Source: Algoriphagus aestuariicola (GTDB taxonomy: Bacteria; Bacteroidota; Bacteroidia; Cytophagales; Cyclobacteriaceae). From it: 64,000 nt of DNA. The DNA is taken from NCBI RefSeq assembly GCF_017254835.1, contig NZ_JAFKCW010000001.1, forward strand, positions 1,040,964-1,104,963, given 5' to 3'. The position numbers and the translations under genes are program-made. The notes under the pieces are model-generated. The model was not told the DNA's origin. It did not search any database and saw only the letters and a list, made by a program, of their open reading frames with translations. Shown here in pieces: positions 1 to 8,706 of the stretch (positions are counted from its first letter, which is position 1; each line of letters opens with the position of its first letter).

Positions 1-53
1 ATTCCTTCCCACTCATGAGAAGCTTCACGCTGGGCTTGGATGTTAAATTTTAA
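1..53 (+). CDS. SusC/RagA TonB-dependent receptor, C-terminal end only
   Basis: The frame that ends with TAA at 51-53 reads SFPLMRSFTLGLDVKF and then stops. A terminal beta-strand ending in aromatic Phe after an R-x-F-T-L-G-L pattern is how SusC/RagA outer-membrane receptors end. The SusD gene begins 12 bases later, which is the usual susC-susD order. Only 16 codons lie in the window, so the call rests on this tail and the neighbour. Confidence 0.7.
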   Translation, partial: SFPLMRSFTLGLDVKF

Positions 54-65
54 AAGCACTGCACT

Positions 66-1826
66 ATGAAAAACTTACTATATTCTCTCGGTATCTGCTT
101 CGTGTTTTCGTCTTGTGGGGACGTGCTGGATATCGAAGACATCAACAACTATAGTCCGGAATTGGTCTGGAACGATGAAAATCTGGCCAATGCCTACATG
201 GCTAATCTCTATCCCATGTTTGGCAACTGGAATACCGGTGCCGACCGAACCAGTCAGCAACTCGCGGGTATCCACTGGTATGACAACCGTATCAATACCA
301 CCAATGGCGAATACAAAAACTGGAACTATGGACGGATTCGCCAGATAAACCAGGCAATCGTCGATGTGCAGGCCGGATCATTGCCTCAGGAGATCAAGGA
401 CAACATCATCGGGCAGGCGCTGTTTATGCGGGCCTATACCTACTTCGACATGGTCGTTTATCATGGCGGTGTTCCCTACATCACCGTACCCCAGGATCGC
501 TACGAAGACGATTTATATGTCCCGCGAAACTCTACTGCGGAGTGTTTCGAATTCCTGATCAGGGATTTGGATGATGCAATCTCACGTTTGCCGGAAAGCA
601 TTGCCACCGGATCATCGGATTTTGGCAAAATCGACGGCAACTTTGCCAGGGCTTTCAAAGCCAAAGTGCTTCTCTATAAGGCTTCCCCACAGTTTAATCC
701 ATCCAATCCTTGGGACAACGCCTACTGGCAAGAAGCCCACCAAGCCAACAAGGCCGCATACGAGTCCCTGCTTGCCCAAGGATTTGGACTGGTCGAGGAT
801 TATGGATCGGTGGCTTTGGAGGAAAGAAACCGGGAAGTCGTGTTCTCCGTGATCAACAGCTACCCAGACAAGTCCGCCAATTGGGACTTTGGGGTGCGTC
901 CCGGCTCGGAGAGCCGGGGGCCCGCTTCTGCCTGTCCGACCTGGGAATTTATCAAGGACTATCCCATGCTCGACGGGAAGAACTACGATGATCCCACGGG
1001 GGCATACTTCCTCGAGGAGGAGGACTTTCTGCAGAACTACTGGAAAAACCGCGACCCCAGATTTGGGAAATCTATCGTTTGGAACGGCAAAGTGTATGAG
1101 GTGTCAGGGAAGTCCGGCAAGCGCCAGTACACATCCCTGGGAATTGCCCATGAGCTGGATGACTTTGGCGTCAATCCCAAAGCGGCTACCAACTCTACTA
1201 ACCTTGACCGGTACACCGGGTTTTTCATCCTAAAACACAGCCTGCTCGATCTAGCCCAGCCGGAAGTGCAGCAGTATGATGTAGACTATGTCGTGATGCG
1301 TTTTGCCGAGGTGATGCTGAACTACGCCGAGACAGCCAACGAAACCGGCGATCAAGCTGCGGCAATCCAGATCCTGAAGGAAATCCGCGAGCGGGCCGGC
1401 ATACTGGCGGGCACCGATGGCATGTACGGATTGGAGGTCGGGTCAAGGGAGCAGGTGCGTGAAGCCATCCTGGCGGAGAGAAATATCGAACTGAGTTTCG
1501 AAGGTCGGCGTTTCTGGGATTTGAGAAGACTGAGAATGCTGGACAGGCTGGATGGTGCAACCAAGCATGGCGTGGAGGCTATTGCCATCAATCCGGACGG
1601 CAGTGAGCAATCCCTGGCCGCGGCAAGGGAAAAGGCGAATACCTACAGCTTGGTGGAGGAAAATTTCAAATATCAGATCCTCCAAATACCTCGGTCAGGG
1701 GTGCAGGTCAGCGTAGTGCCGGAAACTTACTATTTTTTTCCTATCCAGACCTCGGTTATAGACAAGAATCCCAACATAGCCCAGAACATCGACTGGGGCG
1801 GGACGTTTGACCCTACCTTGGAATAG
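66..1826 (+). CDS. SusD/RagB family nutrient-binding outer-membrane lipoprotein
   Basis: This 586-residue protein starts with a lipoprotein signal (lipobox SSC, Cys17) and should sit on the outer surface, capping the SusC channel encoded just upstream. SusD proteins bind oligosaccharides or peptides for TonB-driven import. The N-terminal half has the helical repeats of the family (GQALFMRAYTYFDMV near residue 118). The C-terminal half has the typical ERNIELSFEGRRFWDLRR signature near residue 475. Length fits the family. The substrate cannot be read from sequence. A strong terminator follows, so this is the last gene of its operon. Confidence 0.93.
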   Translation: MKNLLYSLGICFVFSSCGDVLDIEDINNYSPELVWNDENLANAYMANLYPMFGNWNTGADRTSQQLAGIHWYDNRINTTNGEYKNWNYGRIRQINQAIVDVQAGSLPQEIKDNIIGQALFMRAYTYFDMVVYHGGVPYITVPQDRYEDDLYVPRNSTAECFEFLIRDLDDAISRLPESIATGSSDFGKIDGNFARAFKAKVLLYKASPQFNPSNPWDNAYWQEAHQANKAAYESLLAQGFGLVEDYGSVALEERNREVVFSVINSYPDKSANWDFGVRPGSESRGPASACPTWEFIKDYPMLDGKNYDDPTGAYFLEEEDFLQNYWKNRDPRFGKSIVWNGKVYEVSGKSGKRQYTSLGIAHELDDFGVNPKAATNSTNLDRYTGFFILKHSLLDLAQPEVQQYDVDYVVMRFAEVMLNYAETANETGDQAAAIQILKEIRERAGILAGTDGMYGLEVGSREQVREAILAERNIELSFEGRRFWDLRRLRMLDRLDGATKHGVEAIAINPDGSEQSLAAAREKANTYSLVEENFKYQILQIPRSGVQVSVVPETYYFFPIQTSVIDKNPNIAQNIDWGGTFDPTLE

Positions 1827-1848
1827 ACGGCTTATTTTGACTTCAAAG

Positions 1849-1877
1849 GCCTCGGGGATCATCCCGGGGCTTTTTTT
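1849..1877 (+). terminator. Rho-independent terminator after susD
   Basis: An 8-bp GC-rich stem (GCCTCGGG / CCCGGGGC, one T-G pair) with a six-base loop is followed by seven T. It lies 23 bases after the SusD stop codon. Confidence 0.85.
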
Positions 1878-1897
1878 GATTTGGCGCCTAGCCTATC

Positions 1898-2082
1898 TTC
1901 AGCTTTTCCAACCGTTAAGCAGCGCAAAAGCGAATGCGGAAAGCGGCTCAAGACCGGTTGGCCCAAGCCAACCGCTCGCCTTGGTCTTGAACCGCTTGGA
2001 GTATTCACGTACCTTCACTTACCTTCGCTTATCGGGTGAAAAGTAAACTTTTGACTGGCCCAATTTTCGGGGGAGCTTACAA
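1898..2082 (-). mobile_element. IS3-family end remnant (terminal repeat plus orfA-like scrap)
   Basis: Read on the minus strand from 2082, the sequence begins TGTAAGCTCCCCC and continues like the inverted-repeat ends at 7219 and 21050. From a GTG at 2018 it encodes VREYSKRFKTKA, which resembles the start of IS3-type orfA, then runs into unrelated residues and a stop. No transposase catalytic part is left. The end match is direct; the IS3 assignment rests mainly on the clearer remnant at 20897-21050. Confidence 0.4.
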
Positions 2083-2093
2083 TTGAAATCAAG

Positions 2094-2123
2094 TTGGCTT
2101 TAGCTGACTAACTATCATCTTTG
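2094..2123 (+). promoter_or_regulatory. Candidate Bacteroidota sigma-70-type promoter for the VOC gene
   Basis: TTGG at 2094-2097 and CATCTTTG at 2116-2123 are 18 bases apart. They approximate the Bacteroidota consensus TTTG / TAnnTTTG. The start codon is 13 bases downstream. One mismatch in each box. Confidence 0.3.
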
Positions 2124-2136
2124 CAAAAAAAGCATC

Positions 2137-2493
2137 ATGTTGACAGACATTATTCCGAAACTTCCCATGCGTAGCAAGGCTGCGACAAGAGAATTTTATT
2201 TAACCCAGTTGGGTTTCATTGACATTGGTAGTGAAGACTATGAAGGCTATTTGTTGGTTAAAAGGGACAATGTGGAAATCCATTTTTTTGAGTTCAAAGG
2301 ACTTGACCCAAAAGAGAATTATGGACAAGTCTACATTCGTACTGATGACATTGATGCACTTTATCAATCTATGCTGGACACCAATAACAGCATACATCCC
2401 TCAGGACATTTGCAGATTAAGCCTTGGGGACAAAAGGAATTTGCAATGCTTGACCCAGACAATAACCTGCTAACATTTGGGCAGCGGATTTAA
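2137..2493 (+). CDS. VOC-superfamily protein (bleomycin-resistance/glyoxalase-like)
   Basis: This 118-residue protein has the VOC fold pattern: an opening beta-alpha unit (IIPKLPMRSKAATREFYLTQ), a middle strand with VEIHFFEF (candidate metal or ligand His), and the closing KEFAMLDPDNNLLTFGQ, where a metal-binding Glu often sits. Its length fits single-domain VOC proteins of the bleomycin-binding type, which bind the drug as dimers; the actual substrate is unknown. It is richer in A/T than the SusD gene and stands alone between an IS3 remnant and a gene-poor stretch, which suggests acquisition. Confidence 0.8.
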   Translation: MLTDIIPKLPMRSKAATREFYLTQLGFIDIGSEDYEGYLLVKRDNVEIHFFEFKGLDPKENYGQVYIRTDDIDALYQSMLDTNNSIHPSGHLQIKPWGQKEFAMLDPDNNLLTFGQRI

Positions 2494-2929
2494 TGTGAAT
2501 TTAAACGGCTAAAGATTTCCACGAGGATTTTCGATAAGTCCGCAGGACGAAGTGATGAAACCTGGTTGCACGATTCCAATAGCTACAGGTATGAGGAGTT
2601 TCCTATGGGATTGTGAACACTTAAGCTCAGAATTATCCTTGGTCGAATCAAGGGTGTTTTGATCAAGGGTGGTGACATGGGAAAATGATTTGGTGAAGTT
2701 TGTTCTGACACAGAATTCGATCTATCCCTTCGGTCTCCTGTCTTCCTACTTCCGACCCTCCAGACTTCCCCACTTCCTACTCCGCATTCCCCAATTCCCA
2801 ATTTTGGAATTAGATTTGGGAGCTTGACGGGCAGATAGGGATTCCGATTTAAGCGGGAAGAGCTGAGATTCCATACCCTTTGTTTCCAAAGATCTCTGCT
2901 GCCTTGATTGCCGATAGAGAAGAAATCAA
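2494..2929. other. Intergenic, no gene recognised
   Basis: No convincing coding frame or RNA. It holds pyrimidine-rich text around 2715-2810 (runs like CTTCCTACTTCCGACC) of the low-complexity kind seen near 51150, and no terminator after the VOC gene. Confidence 0.5.
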
Positions 2930-3367
2930 ATGGAGATTGACTTTAAGAAACTAAACATTTCAAGCCATGAATTGAAGATCGTCAGATCTGACAGGTCATC
3001 GGAAAAGGTAGTGCTTGATACCAAGACTTACTTGCTACACGACATTTGCCACTTTTTCGTCGAGAAGGAATTAAACACGGTTGATGGATTTTGGGGAATG
3101 CTCTCCCAAGGCTATCAGCTGGAGCAGCTTTTTGGGAAGACCAACCCCCTGACCGAAAAACTCAGAAGTATTGAGGGGATTGTTGGGGGGACTCAGTCGG
3201 TCTACTCCAAGCATATGGATGAGTCAGCGTTTTGGAATTACCTCGATGCCCCTGGTTTTGGCATAAAAGACTCCAATTTTCTTGACAAGGTGATCCCTCA
3301 GATCGAGGAATTTATGAACCATTGGCGCTTTTTGCCAATCGGGAAATCGATGACCTTAAAGTTTTAG
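2930..3367 (+). CDS. Hypothetical protein, 145 residues
   Basis: Cytosolic-looking protein with no signal or membrane segment. The most distinctive part is LLHDICHFFVEKELN at about residues 36-50, followed by a DGFWGMLSQGY stretch. The paired His, Asp and Glu residues look conserved and could bind metal, but I cannot name a family. The stop codon is three bases before the start of the metallo-hydrolase gene, so the two are likely co-transcribed and translationally coupled. Confidence 0.75.
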   Translation: MEIDFKKLNISSHELKIVRSDRSSEKVVLDTKTYLLHDICHFFVEKELNTVDGFWGMLSQGYQLEQLFGKTNPLTEKLRSIEGIVGGTQSVYSKHMDESAFWNYLDAPGFGIKDSNFLDKVIPQIEEFMNHWRFLPIGKSMTLKF

Positions 3368-3369
3368 CA

Positions 3370-3945
3370 ATGGAGATTTTTAATGTCGGAAATAACGGGG
3401 TGAACCTCTACTTGCTTAAATCAGCCACCCACAATCTGCTGCTTGATTCTGGTTTTCCGGGGACCTTGCATGACTTGGGAAGGGCATTGAGGAAGACAAA
3501 CACCAAAATCTCAGAAATAGACTTTTTGGTCGTCACACACTTCCATCCAGACCATGCGGGACTGGTACAGGAGCTGAAAAACAAATCGGTAACATTCGTG
3601 ATACTGGATTTTCAGGTTCCATTTATAGCTAAAATGGAGCATCAAAAAAAGAGGCTGCTCGAGAGTCGAAACTACAAGCCCCTAATCCAAACCGACAACC
3701 GCTGTATTACACTCCCCCAATCGAGGAGGTTTTTGGAGGAGCTGGGAATCCACGGCGAGATCATCTCTACCAAAAGCCACTCGGAAGATGGACTGGCGCT
3801 GGTGTTGGACAGCGGGGAGGCATTTATTGGAGACTTGCTCTTGGAAAATATGGCACTCGAACTGAAGGATCCAAAATCCTTGCAGGACTGGGAAAAGCTA
3901 AAAAGCTTGGGTGCAAAAAGCATATTTCCAAGCCACTCCAATTAG
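3370..3945 (+). CDS. Metallo-beta-lactamase-fold hydrolase
   Basis: The zinc motif THFHPDHAG (HxHxDH) near residue 56 is intact. A later His in TKSHSEDG, an Asp in FIGDLL and a His in the final PSHSN supply the remaining metal ligands. The enzyme should be a cytosolic dinuclear zinc hydrolase; the substrate is unknown. The ATG at 3370 is chosen over an upstream in-frame start at 3322 because it opens the MBL fold directly (MEIFNVGNNGVNLYLL) and follows the previous stop by two bases. At 191 residues it is a minimal MBL protein, ending soon after the last ligand. Confidence 0.85.
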   Translation: MEIFNVGNNGVNLYLLKSATHNLLLDSGFPGTLHDLGRALRKTNTKISEIDFLVVTHFHPDHAGLVQELKNKSVTFVILDFQVPFIAKMEHQKKRLLESRNYKPLIQTDNRCITLPQSRRFLEELGIHGEIISTKSHSEDGLALVLDSGEAFIGDLLLENMALELKDPKSLQDWEKLKSLGAKSIFPSHSN

Positions 3946-4021
3946 TTACATTCTCAAAAGTACGGTGCATCGCAGGAGTGCCCTAGCAGGAAAGCAGAGC
4001 TACAAAATATTTTTTGATTAA

Positions 4022-4065
4022 TTCTACAAAAATAAAAGATATATATTACTTTTACTTTCGTAGAA
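4022..4065. promoter_or_regulatory. Candidate PadR operator (inverted repeat)
   Basis: TTCTACAAAA at 4022-4031 and TTTCGTAGAA at 4056-4065 form a 10-bp inverted repeat with one mismatch, 24 bases apart. It ends 16 bases before the padR start. PadR proteins commonly repress their own operon from such dyads, so an autoregulatory site is a reasonable inference. Confidence 0.4.
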
Positions 4066-4081
4066 CATATAAATCAGACCA

Positions 4082-4420
4082 GTGAAGGGATCTTATCTCG
4101 GTGAATTAGAGGAACTTATTTTATTGACTGTTGGCGTTTTGTTTCCGGATGCATACGGTGTTGCCGTGATGGACGAACTCAAAGCTCAGGCTGGTAGATC
4201 CCTTAATATCTCCGCTGTTCACGCTGTATTGACAAGGCTGGAGGAAAAAGGGTATGTAAAATCCGAAATGGGACAACCCACAGAAGAACGGGGTGGGAGA
4301 AGAAAGCGGATTTTTACCTTGACCGCTGCGGGAAAAAATGTCTTGGAAGAAAGCCAGGCCTTGAGAAATCAGCTCTATGCGATGATCCCAAAGCCGGCAT
4401 TTGAGTTTAAACTGACCTAG
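4082..4420 (+). CDS. PadR-family transcriptional regulator
   Basis: This 112-residue winged-helix protein matches PadR: GELEELILLTVGVL, then YGVAVMDELKA, then the recognition region HAVLTRLEEKGYVKSE and the wing GGRRKRIFTLTAAGKNVL. The start is GTG. It is short, consistent with PadR-s1 members lacking a long C-terminal coiled coil. It lies 14 bases before a FtsX-type permease gene, a pairing very common in Bacteroidota, so it probably controls that permease and itself. Confidence 0.9.
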   Translation: MKGSYLGELEELILLTVGVLFPDAYGVAVMDELKAQAGRSLNISAVHAVLTRLEEKGYVKSEMGQPTEERGGRRKRIFTLTAAGKNVLEESQALRNQLYAMIPKPAFEFKLT

Positions 4421-4434
4421 GCCATACCTATTGT

Positions 4435-7044
4435 ATGAAATCCAGACCTCCCAAATGGGCAGACAATTTCCTTAGTTGGTATTGCAGGGAAGATCTCCTC
4501 GATGAGATTCAGGGCGATCTATACGAACTCTACGAAAGGGAGTCCAGGGGAAGCAAGAGGGCAGCCAACTGGCAGTTTGTGTGGAATGTGATTCGGTTTT
4601 TTAGGATCAAGAATATTAAAAAGAAAAAACCAGCGCCCGATACCAACTTAGTTACTGCAGCTATGCTGATGAACAACCTACTTGTCTTTATCAGGAATTT
4701 CCGAAGGAATCCTGGACATTCCATACTTTCTCTTTTTGGCCTTTCCATTGCATTTGCCTGTACTTTTTTGATAGCCTTATGGGTGATCAATGAATTCTCT
4801 TTTGATCGGTTCCATCAAGACTCTGATAGGCTTTATAAAGTAATATCCCATGTGGATGCAAACAGTTCGATTCAGACTGAATTTGTAGCAGGATTTAACA
4901 TCAATACAGAAAGCATCCCGGAAGTAGAGGAGGCGACCCATATATCTACGGGCAGCAGGTGGCCCCATGAACTATGCTTCTGGCCTGAAAACGAAACTGG
5001 TGATTGCGTCTATTTCAATGGCGTATATGCTAGCCCTAGTCTATTCAGTACATTTTCTTTTCCAATTATCAGCGGAGATCCAGATCCGCTAAAAGATGTT
5101 GCCCAGATTGCCATCTCGGAGTCCATGGCTAAAACTTTATATGGCGAGGAGAGTCCATTGGGTAAAATCATTAAGATTGACGGCACAAAAGAGGTTGCTG
5201 TTGCCGCTATCTTTCAGGATATCCCATCCCAGTCTTCCATTACTTTCGATTTTGCCCTTCCGTTCTCTATTCTAAAGAGGCAGTGGGGAATCGATGACAA
5301 TGCCCTACAATCCCAATTTTTCAATGTTTACCTTAAAACATCCACTCAGATGCCTGCAGGGCAACTTTCAGAGAAGCTCAATCAACCCACAGTGATAGGG
5401 GAAGAGTATCTGGCCAATAAAATTACCTACGAGGCAGTACCATTGACCGATTGGCACCTGAACAATTCCTATGAAAACGGAAAGTCTGCCGGTGGAAGAA
5501 TTGAATATGTCAGGCTATTCATCCTGATCGCCATGTTTGTATTGGCGATGGCGGTCATCAATTTTGTGAATCTGTCCACAGCAAAAGCAACACTCAGAGC
5601 CAAAGAGATTGGAGTGAGAAAAGCCATAGGTGCGGTGAAAAGCAGTCTGGTGGTTCAGTTTATGAGTGAATCTTTTATGATGGTGATAGCCGCCTTTTTA
5701 TTGGGGCTGGGATGGACTATCCTAATCTTACCAACATTCAATACGATCATAGATGACCATGTAACACTTTCTCTTATCGGAGGAATGAATATCGTTTACC
5801 TCCTGATTTTCTTGGTTACTGTTGCTGTCCTTGCGGGAATATATCCTTCTGCAGTTCTTTCTTCCTTTCAATCATCTGAAATAATGAAGGGGTTGAAAAA
5901 TACTGGCGGATCGCTGAATATCCGCAAAGTGCTCATGGCCGTTCAGCTTTGCCTATCTCTGGGAATCATCTTGTTTAGCACAGTGATTTATTTCCAACTG
6001 GATTTTATCAAGGCAAAAAATCTTGGTTTTGACAAGGAAAATATGATCAGGGTTGAGCCAACTTATAACCTTCTGAAAACATATGATGCGTTCAAAACTG
6101 AGGCACTTAAAAGTGGGGTCATCACGAATATGACTGTCACCAACGCCAACCCCATGGTGATTGGAAGCAATACCATTGCGGTCGACTGGCAAGGAAAATC
6201 ACCTGATTCCCAAATCAGCTTCCAGACTATAGGTACTATCCACAATTTCCCGGAAATGTTTGGCTTGGAAATTCAGGAGGGGAGGGACTTTCTGCCAGTT
6301 CAACAGACGAAAGATTCTCTTGCTTCAGAGGCATTGATTTCGAAAACGGCAGTTGCTTTTTTCGGTTTTGAAAATCCCATCGGACAAAAAATCAGGATTC
6401 ATGATTACCTGGATTGTGAGATTGTAGGCGTAGTGAATGATTTTCATACCAGCTCCCTGAAAGAGTCCATGCAACCTGTGATCATCTATAGAAATGTAAT
6501 CACCCAACTTTCCGGGATCTATGTCAAATATAAACCCGGAGAAGCAGAGGCAGCTTTGAAAGCCATTGCGAAGTCTTATGAAACTTTTGAGCCCAACACC
6601 ACCATAAAGTACTGGTTTCAGGACGAGACTTTTGATAGTCTCTACAAAACGGAGACGATTGCGTCTAAACTGGTTTTGGCTTTTTCAGGAATCTCTATCC
6701 TGATAGCAATCATTGGGATTGTTGGATTGGCCACTTTCAATACGATGAGAAAGACCAAGGAAATCGGTGTGAGAAGAGTCTTTGGTGCTTCTCACTCTGA
6801 ATCCCTTCTGGTACTCCTGAAAGAATTTGTTTGGGTATCCCTGCTGGCTATAGTCGTGGCAGTGCCGTTGGCTTGGTTTGCTTCGCAAAAGTGGCTGAAT
6901 ACCTATGCTTATAGAACAGCAATGCCCTGGATGGCTTTTCTGCTGATTAGCGCATTGGCAGTAGTATTGATCGTAGGAATCATTTGGATTCAAGGCCAAA
7001 AAACCATCGCCACAAACCCGACCAAGTCACTACGTTCTGAATAG
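4435..7044 (+). CDS. ABC transporter permease, MacB/FtsX type, with N-terminal permease-prefix domain
   Basis: The 869-residue protein begins with about 55 residues (PPKWADNFLSWYCREDLLDE...) that match the permease-prefix domain 2 found next to PadR genes. A single transmembrane segment follows near residue 100, then a MacB-like periplasmic domain, three membrane segments with the FtsX signature (KEIGVRKAIGAVKSSLVVQF), a second periplasmic domain and a second FtsX block (KEIGVRRVFGASHSESLLVL). This duplicated layout is typical of Bacteroidota mechanotransmission permeases. No ATPase gene is adjacent, so it must pair with one encoded elsewhere. Substrate unknown. Confidence 0.92.
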   Translation: MKSRPPKWADNFLSWYCREDLLDEIQGDLYELYERESRGSKRAANWQFVWNVIRFFRIKNIKKKKPAPDTNLVTAAMLMNNLLVFIRNFRRNPGHSILSLFGLSIAFACTFLIALWVINEFSFDRFHQDSDRLYKVISHVDANSSIQTEFVAGFNINTESIPEVEEATHISTGSRWPHELCFWPENETGDCVYFNGVYASPSLFSTFSFPIISGDPDPLKDVAQIAISESMAKTLYGEESPLGKIIKIDGTKEVAVAAIFQDIPSQSSITFDFALPFSILKRQWGIDDNALQSQFFNVYLKTSTQMPAGQLSEKLNQPTVIGEEYLANKITYEAVPLTDWHLNNSYENGKSAGGRIEYVRLFILIAMFVLAMAVINFVNLSTAKATLRAKEIGVRKAIGAVKSSLVVQFMSESFMMVIAAFLLGLGWTILILPTFNTIIDDHVTLSLIGGMNIVYLLIFLVTVAVLAGIYPSAVLSSFQSSEIMKGLKNTGGSLNIRKVLMAVQLCLSLGIILFSTVIYFQLDFIKAKNLGFDKENMIRVEPTYNLLKTYDAFKTEALKSGVITNMTVTNANPMVIGSNTIAVDWQGKSPDSQISFQTIGTIHNFPEMFGLEIQEGRDFLPVQQTKDSLASEALISKTAVAFFGFENPIGQKIRIHDYLDCEIVGVVNDFHTSSLKESMQPVIIYRNVITQLSGIYVKYKPGEAEAALKAIAKSYETFEPNTTIKYWFQDETFDSLYKTETIASKLVLAFSGISILIAIIGIVGLATFNTMRKTKEIGVRRVFGASHSESLLVLLKEFVWVSLLAIVVAVPLAWFASQKWLNTYAYRTAMPWMAFLLISALAVVLIVGIIWIQGQKTIATNPTKSLRSE

Positions 7045-7127
7045 CTTGGATATTAAATGGATTAATGAAGGTGTTTGCGCAATTTCAGGATTGAATAATT
7101 TGAATCGCTTAAAATTACATTTCTGCC

Positions 7128-7176
7128 TCGTACACTTCGTACGGTACGAGGGGTACGAGCCATACGAAGTGTACGA
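7128..7176. repeat. Long palindrome with internal direct repeats
   Basis: TCGTACACTTCGTA at 7128-7141 is perfectly inverted at 7163-7176. The 21-base loop holds GGTACGAG twice. No T run follows, so it is not a simple terminator. It lies between the permease gene and an IS-like end. Confidence 0.8.
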
Positions 7177-7218
7177 ATCCAGGAATGTTTTTTCCAAAGA
7201 ATTCAAACACTCACTTGT

Positions 7219-7252
7219 GTAAGCTCCCCCGAAAATTGGGCTTAGTCAAAAG
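7219..7252 (+). mobile_element. Solo IS3-like terminal repeat
   Basis: The sequence beginning GTAAGCTCCCCCGAAAATTG is the reverse complement of the end at 2048-2082, differing only in a few bases near the middle. It points rightward. No transposase frame follows before the amidohydrolase gene at 7370. Confidence 0.5.
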
Positions 7253-7369
7253 TTGAATTAAAAGTATCCCTCCGACGAACTGCATCTTGGTGTGCTTTGC
7301 TAGTAATTCATTTCTTCGCCAAAATTGGGGACGACGGGCGGTGTACTGGATTTCTGTCTCTGGTGGAAT

Positions 7370-8704
7370 TCAATTTCCAGACTTGTTTTTGACTAGTTTT
7401 CCATCTTTCATGATCACGTGGAAATTGTCCTCCGGCTCGGCCAATATCGACAAATCGACCAACGGATCCCCGTTTACCAAAATCAGGTCGGCCAAAGCCC
7501 CTTCCTCTATCGTTCCCAGTTTTCCCGGATAGGGGCTTCTCAGCCCGGAAAGTTGCAGAAGTTCGGCATTGTCGTGGGTGATCATCTTGAGGATTTCCGC
7601 ATTGCCAAACCATTGCTGAAGGCGAAGGATGTAGCGGTTTTGCTGCTCGTTGAGTTCGGGCTCAAAGAGGAAATCCGTTCCCCAGGCAAGCTTTACCCGG
7701 TGTTTTTTGGCCATATCCCAGATTCTTTCCTGGCCTTCCAAAACCGGTTTTCGCTTTTCCCTTCGAAGTGGGTCCATATTGGGAGTATCGGCCACGAGAT
7801 TTTGCAGGCTGAGCCATACGCCTTTTCTGCGCATGAGCTTGAGCGTCTTTGGGTCCAAAAGCTGACCGTGTTCAATGCATTTTACACCCGCTTCTATTGC
7901 TCTCTGTACGGATCTCGGGGTATAAGCGTGTACCATCACGTAAGTACCCCAATCCTCCGCCGCCTGCACCGCGGCCCTCATTTCGTCCAAAGTATACTGC
8001 GTGACATCAAGCGGATCATAGGCGGAGGAGGTACCGCCGCCAGCCATCAGCTTGATTTGGCTTGCCCCATAGCGGAGATTTTCGCGTGTCGCCGTCAATA
8101 CCTCGTCCCTGCCGTCGGCAATAAAGGTGGCATGGTATAGCTCGGCCCTGCTCGGCAGGCCGAAAAAGCGCCGTGAGCGTTCTTCGGGAGTCCTAAAATC
8201 ACCGTGTCCACCTGTTTGGCTGATCGTAGCCCCCGATGGCCAAATCCTGGGTCCGGACACGCTGCCTTTGTCTATCGCAGCTTTCAACGGGAAGATTGGA
8301 CCACCCGCATCCCTTACGCTGGTAAATCCCCTCATCAGCATTTGTTCCGACCCGGCTGCGGCTTTTTCCAATATCAGCTGCTCGGTCAAATCGGGGGACA
8401 GCATATCCTGCATGGAAAGGGAACCGAACACAAGATGGACATGCACGTCAATAAGTCCCGGAATGAGCGTTTTGCCGTCTCCGCGGATAACCTGGGTGCC
8501 GTCTTGATTTTCGATGGGAAATGCCGTAATGGCTTTGATGACGTTTCCCTTGACCAAAACGTTTACTGGTTCGGATAGCCTTGGACTTTTTCCGTCAAAA
8601 ACCCTGACATTCTCAAAAATCACGGAGGCACTGTCTGTCTGCGCGAAGGAAAGCCTGGTGCAGAGTACCGCCAAGAAAAGCGAAAAAGGCATTCGTATAT
8701 TCAT
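7370..8704 (-). CDS. Secreted metal-dependent amidohydrolase (imidazolonepropionase-like)
   Basis: 444 residues with a signal peptide (cleavage near LSFAQ). The amidohydrolase metal motif is HVH at about 88-90, in the segment LIPGLIDVHVHLVFG. Later ligands are visible in MVHAYT, the segment KCIEHG and the catalytic Asp in AWGTD near residue 364. The C-terminal beta-sandwich ends with GALADLILVNGDPLVD. Export to the periplasm suggests hydrolysis of peptides or other amides such as Xaa-Pro dipeptides, but substrate cannot be decided. It is preceded by a small membrane-protein gene two bases upstream on the same strand. Confidence 0.9.
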   Translation of the reverse strand: MNIRMPFSLFLAVLCTRLSFAQTDSASVIFENVRVFDGKSPRLSEPVNVLVKGNVIKAITAFPIENQDGTQVIRGDGKTLIPGLIDVHVHLVFGSLSMQDMLSPDLTEQLILEKAAAGSEQMLMRGFTSVRDAGGPIFPLKAAIDKGSVSGPRIWPSGATISQTGGHGDFRTPEERSRRFFGLPSRAELYHATFIADGRDEVLTATRENLRYGASQIKLMAGGGTSSAYDPLDVTQYTLDEMRAAVQAAEDWGTYVMVHAYTPRSVQRAIEAGVKCIEHGQLLDPKTLKLMRRKGVWLSLQNLVADTPNMDPLRREKRKPVLEGQERIWDMAKKHRVKLAWGTDFLFEPELNEQQNRYILRLQQWFGNAEILKMITHDNAELLQLSGLRSPYPGKLGTIEEGALADLILVNGDPLVDLSILAEPEDNFHVIMKDGKLVKNKSGN

Positions 8705-8706
8705 CG

